From NCBI GenBank assembly GCA_030267565.1, contig BRXU01000032.1:868001-932000 (forward strand): a stretch of 64,000 bases of DNA. The letters run 5' to 3'. Position numbers and translations under genes: made by a program. This stretch comes from Pleodorina starrii. Taxonomy: Eukaryota; Chlorophyta; Chlorophyceae; Chlamydomonadales; Volvocaceae. The first letter of the stretch is position 1. Every line of letters begins with the position of its first letter. Below the pieces are notes generated by a model. That model saw nothing but the letters and a program-made list of their open reading frames with translations. It had not been told where the DNA came from and searched no databases. Positions 1 to 10,800 of this stretch are shown here, in pieces.

Positions 1-128
1 GCACTTGTTGATGGTACGACGGGATCGAGACAGACGGAGCGAGAGTTGGGCGTACCGTAGTCAGACAAGTATTAGCTGCGCTAATGACGAACATGTTCAC
101 GCACTTGTTGTTATTTTATGCTGATTAG

Positions 129-518
129 TATGGACAACCAGTAACGATAAGGGCAGTATCGGCGTGCGACAGGCGCCAATAATGAGCTACGCTAATTACA
201 GTGCCTTTGATGGGCTTGATAGTCGAGCAACTCGGAGACAAACGACATGGTACAATCGCGCGAGGATATGGGTAAGCCTGAGGTGTTGGCTTATGGCCGA
301 GTTTGATTACCGACTAAACATCCCAATACGTGTAGGCTAAGACCCACCCCACGGAGAGCAAGATCATTGGACTCGCAGTTGCTGCATGTGCGCTTATTGT
401 GATTATCGTAGCGTCCGTCTGTGGATCGGGTAACTGCGGCAACAACAGCAGCAAGTCATCATCTACGCAGGTGGGACCAGCCTGCGCTTCATCTAAGTGG
501 CAGGTCTATTCATTATGA
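129..518 (+). CDS. 3' end of a small single-pass membrane protein gene, unrecognised
   Basis: Two exons can be read: about 129-271 and 342-518 (TGA at 516-518), joined across a 70-bp intron (GTAAGC donor at 272, AG at 340-341). The frame is also open upstream of the ATG at 182, and a pyrimidine-rich acceptor ends at 128, so earlier exons may lie off the window or in 1-100. From ATG 182 the product is 88 residues. It has a basic stretch with R and W residues, then one hydrophobic segment (IIGLAVAACALIVIIVASV) that fits a membrane helix, then a short C/S/N-rich tail. I do not recognise a family, and the topology is inferred only from the single hydrophobic run near the C-terminus. The match of phase across the intron and the intact stop are the evidence for a real gene. 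Confidence 0.42.
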
Positions 519-1640
519 TTTTGCTGTTTAAAATACACCTGAAGAATGCCCTTTCCGGTTTGCGCTATCTCGTCCGAAGGAAGCCACGGCGTTTGTTTTT
601 CGATTCTCGCGCTACAGTTACACGCTGCTCGTCCGCGTAAGATTTAGAAGTTACGGCTGTGCCTGGCAACACTGACACAAATTTGTTCGCGCTCCGTGTA
701 CTGCTCCCGCTTTCCCTTGGTGGGGGGCTCTCAGGCGGTGTCGAGGCCGCCCCCGCTGCAACCTCTCCAAGCACCCTCTCCACCTCCGGTGAGAGCACTG
801 GGCTGCTGGGGTACACCTGTCCATGACGGGGGGGTTCTGGGTTGAAAAGAGAGTGTGAACGGGATAGCCCTCACCGTGCGTCTACGGTGGCTCGTGCTGA
901 GTGGCGGTGCAATGGGGGCCTCGGCACGCTTTGCCTTGATCTAGGTCGCGCCTCCATGCAGCCCCAATCGTCATCGCCCCCCCCCACACACACACGTGTC
1001 CTCCCCGTTGCGGTGCGCAGGTCGTGTCTAGTCAGCCGCCGCAATCGCTCATGCAGCCGCTGACCCCGGTAAGGACTGGACTGGACTGCACCGGACCAGA
1101 CTGGAACGGACCCGGCGGGGGGTAATTAAAACGGCCCGGGGCGAGGGAACGCAACGCAGTTACCTGGGATATTACCTGAGGACTACCTGATATCTCCAGC
1201 AGAAATAAAACGAGCGCGCGGCCGCGTCGCCGCCGACCAACCCCAGACGGACCGGCACACCCGGGGGGGGGAGGGGGGGTGAGGTACCCGCCCCCCACGA
1301 GAGGGGTGTGTATCGAGTCGTTGTTGAGAGGGGTGTGGGCTTAGGGGTCCGCCACCGCTGGTCCCGCGGATGGATCTGGTGCAGTGATGAAGTACGACAC
1401 CGTGGCCGTGAGCGAGATAAGCTGTGGGCCTTGCATGGATCCCCAGATGGCAGCCGTAAATGGTCGGGGTATGGCCTATGGCGCCGTACCACGCGGCGCC
1501 GTACCACGGGAAGCGACACGTCTGTGTCATCCCCCCCCCCCGCCGAGACGCTCCCTCCCATTGTCGTGCATGTGCCGGCGCCTGCGGGGGGTGCTGGTTG
1601 CCGCGCGACTCATGTTTAAGGCCCCACGGCTAGGCTAGGC
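519..1640. other. Unassigned stretch with possible + strand exons
   Basis: No complete gene can be built. Two segments look exon-like on the + strand. One is about 620-797, with C-ending codons and a GTGAGA donor. The other is 1021-1068, flanked by GTGCGCAG and GTAAGG and reading VVSSQPPQSLMQPLTP. Their phases do not join directly, so an intermediate exon would be needed. The stretch also holds homopolymer runs and a (CTAGG)n tract near 1630-1650. Confidence 0.25.
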
Positions 1641-1984
1641 TAGGCTAGGTAAGGGGTTGATCTCACGGAGGCATCGGTGCCGGCCTGCGGGCTGCAGAAC
1701 CCTAACCTAGGCCCAGCAAGGTGACCACCGCCATGGCTGCGGCTGATGGCCTCAGCAATGCAGTTGATCGTCTGCAGGTGGCGTGACATGGAAGGGTTGG
1801 GTGATGGGGGGGAGAGTGGCCAAGTGTGTAGGGACAGCTGGGAAGCGAACTCGTCTCCCGCTGTGTCTGTTCGTCTGCTTTTGCCCAATGGACGGTCTCC
1901 CCGCCCCCCCTTCCCTCCCTCATGCTGCTCCGAACCCACGCCATGCCGGGACACGCTCTGGTTCTGTGATCCGCAGTCGCTGAG

Positions 1985-2617
1985 GGCCTCTCCACCCACA
2001 TCACCACCTCCACCGCCGCCTCCACCCCCACCACCACCGCCGTCTCCCCCATCGGCGCCGCCGTCACCACCGCCGCCACCACCGATGTCACCGGCACCAC
2101 CATCACCACTGCCGTCTCCCCCGTCGCCATCGGTGCCGCCGCTGCTACCGCCGTCGTCACCGCCGTCAACCCCGTCGCCAGTGCTGCCGCCGTCGTCACC
2201 GCCGTCAACCCCGTCGCCAGTGCTGCCGCCGTCGTCACCGCCGTCAACCCCGTCGCCAGTGCTACCGCCGTCGTCACCGCCGTCAACCCCGTCGCCAGTG
2301 CTACCGCCGTCGTCACCGCCGTCAACCCCGTCGCCAGTGCTGCCGCCGTCGTCACCTCCGTCAACCCCGTCGTCAGTGCTACTGCCGTCAACCCCGTCGC
2401 CAGTGCTGCCGCCGTCGTCACCGCCGTCAACCCCGTCGCCAGTGCTGCCGCCGTCGTCACCGCCGTCAACCCCGTCGCCAGTGCTGCCGCCGTCAAGCCC
2501 ATCCCCCCCGTCACCGGCACCCCCGTCGCCAGAAGGAACATCCCAACGCCGTCGCCGTCAACGCCGCCTGCACACCCACTAGTCGGCCGTTGCATTACAC
2601 CACCACACCGTCACAAC
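1985..2617 (+). CDS. Possible repeat-rich exon (13-residue repeat), frame uncertain
   Basis: A long stretch open in several frames overlies a 39-bp minisatellite. The reading I favour starts at ATG 1732 ([15 protein letters not shown], donor GTGGCG after 1776), splices to an acceptor at 1983-1984 and runs to TGA at about 2615-2617. It gives an Ala/Val/Thr-rich chain with a 13-residue repeat ([13 protein letters not shown]). In this frame almost every codon ends in C, as expected for this genome. A second + frame gives a Pro/Ser-rich repeat ([13 protein letters not shown]) like the hydroxyproline-rich spacers of volvocine wall proteins, and some differences between repeats are silent only in that frame. 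The minus strand is open as well. No domain outside the repeat is recognisable, so product and frame are both open. Confidence 0.3.
2150..2500 (+). repeat. 39-bp minisatellite, about nine units
   Basis: The anchor GTCAAC recurs at 2165, 2204, 2243, 2282, 2321, 2360, 2387, 2426 and 2465. The spacing is exactly 39 bp except one 27-bp step (2360 to 2387), so one unit has lost 12 bp. All steps are multiples of three, which keeps any reading frame intact. Variation between units is limited to a few G/A, G/T and C/T changes. Confidence 0.95.
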
Positions 2618-2619
2618 TG

Positions 2620-5600
2620 ACTACGGCCCCTGACCCCCAACAGCAACACGGGGCCCATAGGCCTGCTCCTTGCCCCCAAACCGCTTGGCGAACCCTCCAC
2701 GGCTAGTTACGGTTAGCATTAAAAGACTTCCTTCATCGGACCACTCCACTAGCCCCCTAAGCTGTGGCCCACGGAAGGCCCGCCACGCACGTGGCAACAG
2801 CGTCAGCGTATCCTGCCACGAGCTGAACTCGCTCTGCCTGCTGCGGTGGCTTTCAAGGACAACTGCCCAGTCGTGAGCTCACCGCGGAAATGATGGCATT
2901 CCTAACGAAGAGGTTGGCGGATCCAAGCAAGAGGGCGGCATCGGATCCAAAGCGCAGCCGCAGGGCCCGCGGCGGGGGGACGCCTGAGCGCATCGTGAAC
3001 CCCTTCAGCCCCATTCATCCCGGCAGCAGCTCGGGGGCTTCTCCTGGCGCTACCGTGTTTGCATGCGGTCAGGGAAGCGCGGGGGGGAGGAGTGCAGCCG
3101 CCGGCGCCACAGCGGCCGCCGGCTGAGGACGAGGACGTGGTGGAGGTGGAGGTGGCGCCAGAACTGGGTTCTCGGTGGGGCTGCCACGCCTCGACGCCTG
3201 GCAGCAGCGCCCCAAACGTGGCCGCCCCCACCAGGACTCCACATATGGGGATGAGCAGTGGCGGTGGTATTGCATGTCAGTGATGTTTGGGGGCTGCGGG
3301 TTGGGCGACTGGAATATAGATACTGGTAGGGGAGGTGTTGGGGCAAACTGTCACAGAAAAGGCCATAAGTATGAGGTTGGGCTCGAACCGGGTACTCACG
3401 GTGACACATAGCGCCTAAGGCTCCCATGTGCGAGCGATGCACGACGGCCAATCGAGCATACCATGGCATGTCCGGGCAAGTTACAAGTTCCACTTCATGC
3501 GGCCGCTCCAAAGCGCCGGTGAGCAGAGGCAGAGGCACGGGCGGGGCTTCCACACCGCCGAGCGGTGTCCGTCGGCACTCGGCAGCGGCGGCACCGCCCT
3601 TGCCACTGCTGTTCATATAACGGTAGCTTGCAATGCATTGTGCCCTTCGTGCTGTTTACCGTACAAAAAAACATGAAGTTGAGTGATCGCGCCGTCATTG
3701 CTTCCGCGCCGCTGCGCTGTCACACGTAGCTGGGTCTGGTTGGTTGGGTTGGGTTGGATTTGGCTCAAGGTTTTGAAGAGTGGCGGTGTGTGTCCTGATG
3801 GCGCTTGTCCCTGTCGTTCTCTTCTTTCGTGTGTATGTATGTAAATAAATCAGGTCGCGGCCGCTCTGTGTTCGTGTTATGGCGCCCCCCTGGGACGCCA
3901 CTTTGCTGCCGGAGGGTGGTAAGTAAGGATGCGGTGCGACGTGCCGGGCCGGAACGAAGGCCGTGGGTACCGTAGCCGCATCCGGGCGAGCGTGCATGAG
4001 GGTGTGGCTGAAAGCAGGCGGAAGTGGGGAAGGAAGTGGGGAAACGCGTTGCAAGTTTGACCCGACGATGTCAGGAGTGGTCGTGGGTGCTGCAAGTGGA
4101 GTATACGGAGCGGGAGGGTCTGTAGGACTTGCATGTTGGGTGGTGTCGGTGGTAGCGGGCAACATAAGGGGCGTTGTCCCTCTGCCCGCTGCAAGTTGAT
4201 GCGGGGCATGGGCATGGGCATGCGCATGGGATTCACAGGGTGGTCATTCTTTTTTTGGGGTCCACTGCGAAACGTTTCATTCGGGGGAGGTGGCTTCCTT
4301 CCGTCCGTCTCTGAGGACTACGGTAGTGTGGGTCCGTGCCTTGGAGTGCGGCATGCACGGGGCCTTATGTATGTGGGGGCTCGCTGGGCACATGTCTTCC
4401 CTGGTTGCAGCCCGTGCGTGGGTTACTGTCAGCAGGCCCGCGAACGGGCATATCTAGTAGTGGGTCATCCGTCAGTAGTTTGCAGCAGTACGGTATGGGG
4501 AGCCGAGCCTAGAGGCCAACTCCCCCGTGGCTGCGGCTCACGGTCTGTCCCCGTGAGGCTCGCGCGTTCGTTCCTGACGGCGGGTAGATCGTGTTGTCTG
4601 ATCCGGGTGGAGGCCCCTGTGCCCGAAGAGCCTTTCGACAGAGCCAGGCAGGCTGTACCCCTCTCCTTCTCCGCTGCGGTATTTTCTTTTTACCCCTCTC
4701 GGGGGGCCTGGAGCCCACTGTAACAAATACTACTAGCTATGGGGTGGGGTCGTGACTAGACGCTCAAGTTTATCACCTTTTCATCACCGACGGTGGCGGC
4801 ATGAAGCGACGTTGGACAGCGCCTGCGGCGGGTGAGGCTGGCGGGGGGGGGGCCGGGGGGGGGGGAGGGCGGAACGCGGAAGTTCACGCGGACGTGAAGG
4901 TCCAGAACCAAACCGCTGACGAGAGGTGCCATTCCGAGAAGCCCGACGCCCGCGCACCTCTGACGGAGCGTCTCACAGCGTCACAGGCCGTCCCTGGCCC
5001 TTCTGCGTCGCTGAAAGCTCCGGTAAGCCCTTGGAAGCGTCCATGTCTAACGACCGGCCATCGGCCTGGTTATACTCCTTAGACAGCCCTCTCCGTCGCC
5101 TGTTTTAAACGGACCGCGACTGCCCCCGGGGTGTGTGTGTCAACGCAGCGTTTGCCGCGAAATAATTGTCATCAGCCCGCAGAACCATACCGCCTTGTAG
5201 AGGAAACTGCAAAGAGCTGTTGGCGATCTGGGGCCGACCTGTCGAGACTTTGGACAACCGCAGACTCGCACGCGGACAGGCAGGCAGGGTCATACCCAAC
5301 GCCGGGGGCCATCGCCCTTGAAGCTGCTCCACGTACCGGTAGGGGGTTCCGCCCTGCCTGCCTGCCTGCCTGCCGACTGACGTCTGCATAGGTTTCGTTG
5401 ACTCGGCCCCCGACCAGCTCCAATGAAGAGGTCTGGTCCGGTCTGGGCGGGGAACTGGAGATGGCGTCCACGCCTGCCCGGGTGGGCGAATGCAGCGAGG
5501 CGGGGGGGGAGGGCGGATGCAGCGCCGTGCGGCTTCAGTGGCACCGGGAGGGCCCCCACCCCCCAGTAGCAGCGACCCGGTGCCGCCGGACGTGTGCTGG

Positions 5601-7867
5601 CCCCCGGGGGCCGTAGCGGCTGTGTCCCTTGTCGTCCTGGGGCCTGCCTGGCCTACCGGTAAACGGAGCCAAACGGGAAGCTGCATCCCAGACCGTCACA
5701 CCGAAACATTGTAGTCGCCATGCCCCCGGCATCTTCGCAATCTAGCACAATTGCACAACTTTTCGTGGAGCGAAGCGTTGATCTAAGGCGCGGCTACCGT
5801 ACAGCGTGTAAGCGGTGTCGTATGCCAGGCTGTCTCGTCGGTGGCTCTTGGGCGAGCAACCTGCCCTAACAACTCCCGGCGACTACCGGTAGATTGAATT
5901 GAAGATGGGGGCATTCCATTCCATTCCAGGGGGCCAGTTGATGGCGAACCCGACATCGGACACCTCCTTCGCTTTCGCTGACACGGTGGGAGGCGGGCGG
6001 GGCAGCCAACAGGTCGTATCGCTCGTCGCCCCCCTGCGGACAAACAAGGCCGCAACCATTCCTGGATGGACAGGCGCACGCACCTCATCAACCAGCCAGA
6101 GTCTCTGCGAAGTTGCTGCACACGATTCCGCGCATATCCAAGCAGTTGCTACAAGCCGACGCACGCCACGACCAGAAGCCACCCGCCCGCTCCTGCAGCG
6201 TCCCACGACCCCCCCCCCTGCTGTCGAGGCCGGGATGATACGCCTCTCCGTCCTCTCGTTCAAACCCTGACCACGAGCCACCTCCCGCAATTTCAGCCGC
6301 ACCCCGCATCAAGCAGCCATCGCCACACGCACACACACATACACACGAAGAAACACGAAGAATAACAAAATACGGCAGCGGCACAAAAGGCCTTGCAGCC
6401 TGCCGGCACCGCACTCGGGTGCCCTCCGTCCGCAAAGGCGCCAATCAGGACCCACTCGCCTCCAGACGCAGCCAGCCATCGGCCTGCCACCGAAAAACCG
6501 CCGATTGGCTGCAAAACAGCATCCATGTTGTCGCGGCTAGGCGGCCCTGGCACACACGATATAAAAAACCGGCCGCAAAACGTATCTCTTGTGCGTGAGT
6601 GGCGGTCATGACTGCTGTTTGCCAGCCGGGGGGGACTTCGCGCGCGCTGATAAACGAAGCGATCAGGTAGTGCCAGGGCGGAAACCCTAAACCCTAAGGC
6701 CTTGTGGGCCTTGTGGGAGCCCGAACCGCCGACGCAAAAAAAGCGAGTCACCAGGCCGAGAGCACAAGCCTGGCGGGGCGTCACGTCATGGAGCCAGTCC
6801 CCCGCACCGCACCGCCCCCTCCACCCGCCCCCTCCACCGGCCCCCAACCAGCCGGGCCCTGCAGTACCCCTCACAGCGGAGCAGCGGTGTCCGCGGGGGG
6901 GGGGGGGGGAGGGGCTGCGCTGTCCACTCCACACCGCTCACACACCGCTCAATCCCTCCCCTGCCTGCGACACACAGCCCCCTCCCTCATCATCAAAAGG
7001 AAACTTCGAGCGATCAAACGCGACCGCGACCGCGACCAGTCCTCCGAGCTCACAACCTCCCGCGGAGGCTGTGGATGTGGCTGTGGATGTGCGGGTGCCG
7101 GCGCGGCGGCAACACCAGCACCACCCACCATCGCCCCCCTCCCCCTGTCAGACAGTACGCCCAGTGCGGCCACCTCTCCACTGACACTGACACTGACAGC
7201 GGCTACGGCTGCAGGGACCACCCGCTGTGCCCGCCTCGCGCCGCCTGTGGGTCCTCCGGGCGCACTCCCAAGTCAGTCACCAGGTCTGTGCCACCCCAAC
7301 TCAACCCAGCACCTCCTCCCTCCCTGCCAGCTATCGCGGAGTGGCCGACCGACCGACACGGCAACCGTCCGACCGCCGGCTTGCTGCCGCTGCTGCAGCA
7401 GTTGGTCGGGAGGCCGGTCGCGTGGTGGTGTTGCACAGACAGCCACATGATGACACCGATGATGACGCAGTGAGCGGAGCGGCAGTGACGGGAACGGGAA
7501 CGATTTGCTGCGGACGCACCCGATGCGGGGGGGGGGGGGCCGGCACTGCTGCACCGCGGCACCCCCCTGACGCGGGGGGGGGGGGGCACACACAACATCG
7601 CCTGCCACATTAGAGTGTCAAAAGCACGCACCTTCCACCAACTCACAACCTCTCCCCATGTACGACATAAGGCCCTGCGATCTCTCCTCTTGATCCCGGC
7701 GCCCGCTGAGTGCCTCCCCGCCCGCTGCCACGTCCACGTCCCCACGGCCCCCTCGCGAGCGGGCGGGGAAACCCGCCTACCGCTCCCCTCACCGAGCCCC
7801 ACCTCCTCATCTTTCCCGCCCCGATCGACTTGCCCGTCTAACCCGCCCTCCACCACCCTCCCTTCCC
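2620..7867. other. 5.2-kb stretch without an assignable gene
   Basis: Many overlapping open frames exist on both strands, as expected from GC-rich DNA, but none shows a recognisable family or a consistent exon chain. Items seen: a TGTAA motif at 3840-3844 that could end a + strand transcript; a B-box-like GGTTCGAGCCC on the minus strand near 3380-3395 without a tRNA fold; a (GGGCAT)n tract near 4205-4230; (CTGC)n near 5355-5378; a telomere-like CCCTAAA pair at about 6682-6697; and long G/C homopolymers. The right part must include the 3' UTR of the SET gene that ends at 7868. Confidence 0.6.
3840..3844 (+). terminator. Candidate TGTAA polyadenylation signal
   Basis: TGTAA in an AT-rich context (TGTATGTAAATAAATC), the usual volvocine poly(A) motif. 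It could mark the 3' end of an unidentified + strand gene lying between about 2650 and 3800; no coding exon could be assigned to it. Confidence 0.3.
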
Positions 7868-10800
7868 CTACCCGCAGTGCCCCTGCCCGTCAAACAGACT
7901 GCCCATGCGCAGACCCGTCCCCGCCAGCCGCGCCTGCGCCGCCTCCAGAGCCGCCGCGTCCGTGGGCGCCCCCGCTGCTGCCAGTGCCTCCGCCGAGGCC
8001 ACCAAGATGGACTTTTCAATCTTGGTGAGGCGGGCCGCCACCTTCTGGCGGGGGGAGGAGCTGGGGTCGTTGATGATCTGAGGGCAGAGGGGGGCAGGGG
8101 CAGGGGAGGGGAAGGCGGGTGGCGCGACAAGGGTGTAAGGGGTAGATGGAGGAGAGGTGGTGGGTACAGGGCGGGGCCGAATGGGGATAGCGGGGTGGAG
8201 GCAGGCGTGGCTTCGAGAGGTGCCGTGGGGCAGTTTTTAGGACGCCGCACGTTGAAACGGGGGGCGATACAAGCTGGACAGCATCCCTCAGCACGAGTTA
8301 TGTATCACGCCACATCCGGGTCGAAACAGGGTCGAAACGATTTCAGCGGCCCGAGTGGCGGACCGCCGCCCCCTCCCAGCTGCACCTCCCCTCCCCTCCC
8401 CTCCCCAGAGGTACCTCGAGGTCGCGCCACAGCGGGTGTGCGTACGCCGCCATGCGACGCTGCACGTACGACATGAGGGCCGCCAGCGCCGCCGCCTCCA
8501 GATCGCGGTTGTGGACCGAGGCGCCCCCAGCGAACGACACGGAAGCCACCTGGAGGCAGGGAGGGAGGGAGGGAGGGGCGGCCCGGATTGCGGAGGGGGA
8601 GGGGGGTGGGAGGCGCACAAGTTCGAGGTAGGAAATGGAAGTAGGAGCCCCGACAGAGAGGCGCGGGTGCTGTGGGGATGTGGGTTGGATGGAGGGGCAA
8701 CGAGCGGGGCAAGGCAGCGCTCCTGCCCCTCCCGCCATGCTGCCTGCCGCCCCGCCGGGTGCCTTGCCGGCCTCTCCCAGCGGGTGCGTCACTTCCCCGG
8801 CTTGCTTCCCTGGAGCCATGGACCGGCCCACTGCCTGACGAGTCGGCACTGCACGGCGATCCCCCCCCCACCCCCACGCGGGGGCAACTGCCGCGGAATC
8901 CTTCAGAGCCCACCGCAGCCCCGACCTCTCCCAGGGAGGGGGGGAGGGGGGGGGAGCTTCCACTCCAGGGGTCCGCCCCCCCTCCCCCCGTCTCCGCTGC
9001 GGTATCATTTTTTACCCCCCTTCCCCCTCCCTTTTCACTGCCTCTCTCCATGCAAATGGGATGGGGGTGAAGTGGTAATTCGTGGACACGAATCATGTGT
9101 GCCATGCCGCGGCCCTTCCCCCTTCCCTCCCCTCGCGCAGCCACAAGCCCCAGGCCTGCAACCACATCCTCCCCCCCTCCCCCTCCCCCGCCCCCACCTG
9201 CTCCGGGCTGGTGGCCAGCGCCAGCATCATGTACGGCAGCAGCTGCTGCGGCAGTGGTCTGGATGTGGACACATCGAAGCTCTGTTGTGAGGCCAGTCCC
9301 GCCTCGGTCAGCACCGCCCGCTTCGCAGAGAAGAGCGGGTCACTGGTGGGCAGTGTGAAGGTGTACTGCCCGGGGGGGAGGGTGGGAGGAAAGGTGGGAG
9401 GGAGAGGGGGAGAAAGACATTGGAAGGGGTGAGGGAACATGTGGGTTGATGAGGGTTGAGGGTTTTAGGGGTGGATCAGGGGGGCGTCCGTGTCACGCTG
9501 CTGACGCGGGTGGAACATGCTGGTGAGCTGGCCTGGAGGAGGGGAGACGAGTGAGGGGCCCTGGAACAGCCGAGAAGCTGCGAGCTGGGACCCAGGTGTA
9601 CGGCAGCGGCTGGTGTGTGTGGGGTCAGGGGGTGGTGGTGTTTGGGGGGGGGACCAGCGGCACCGGTGGGGCCAGCAGCAGCAGCAGCAGCAGCAGGGCG
9701 AGGTGCAGGAGGAGGGCTTGCTATGTGGACGTTGACGAGTCGCGTCGCGCGGAGGGCGCTCCCCCTCCCCCTCCCCCTCCACCCAACCGGTTCCACGCCG
9801 GGGGGGTGTCCCCTTCGACTCCACCCAGCCGCCAGGCCCGCCTCCATAACCCGCATGCGATACCCCACCCCACCCCCTCCCGGGGCTCTGCAGTCGCACA
9901 CACACAGCCCAAGGGTTAGGTCGGGTGGGTTACCTTACCTGCAGTTTGTCAAAGGGGTTGTGTTCATCCACAATTCCGTAGTTGAGCAGCAGCCGGGAGT
10001 TGGGCTGCGGACCGCACCACGCGGCAACCGGCCGACCCGCCTCCACCGGCCCCGAAACCACCAGCCGTACGGCGCGGTTCTCCTCGTCGTACGTCATCAT
10101 GTTCTTGGAGGTTGAGCTGTACGCCAGGAGGGGCGGGCCCAGCGGCACCAGCGCAAACCGCTTGGCGATCGGCACACCCTGCGCACGAGACAGAGACAGA
10201 GACAGACACAGAGCCGGCACAGGGGGGGGATGAGAGCAAGGGCCCGAGCGAGGGGAGTGTGTGGGGGGAGGAAGGGGGAAGGGAGTCGATTTGGTGGGTG
10301 CCGCACAAGGTACCCATCCCCGGCGCAAGGCACCGTGCGGAAGGTAGGGTAATGCGCGGGAGCAACGTACTCCGCGGCTGCCGCCGGCTGTGTCCAGGCG
10401 CCAGCCCAGCCCCGAGTGCCGGTACGTTGGTGGTGCCGCCCGGGGACACAAGTCCAGAACGCGCCGGCAGAGGCCGCCGCCCCCCCCCACCACCACCAAT
10501 GCAATGTGTGCCCGGCCGTCATGTCGTCCTGCCTGGCAACCCCGAAGCAGATGTACTACCCCACTCGCGCCCACTTCCGGCTCCCCCCCCCCTCCGCATG
10601 CACAGCCCGACAGCCGTGTGTGCCAACCAGTGCTCCGCTCGCCTCCGACCCGACCCGACCCGACCCAGCTCCTCGCGCCGCTCCCTGCCACGCTCTCGCG
10701 CCGCCCTTCCGCAGCCACTCTGCATTTGCAATGACCCCAACCCCCGACCTGCCAGCCCGCCCTCCATAATCCTTTTGCCTTCCGTACTCCTCCCCCCCCA

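Noticed and set aside
3340..3430. tRNA on the minus strand suggested by GGTTCGAGCCC
   Set aside because: The T stem does not pair (CCCGG against CCAAC) and no acceptor or D arm can be built.
3695..4165. 156-codon minus-strand open frame with an ATG
   Set aside because: Weak codon bias, low-complexity Pro/Thr content and no family; probably chance in GC-rich DNA.
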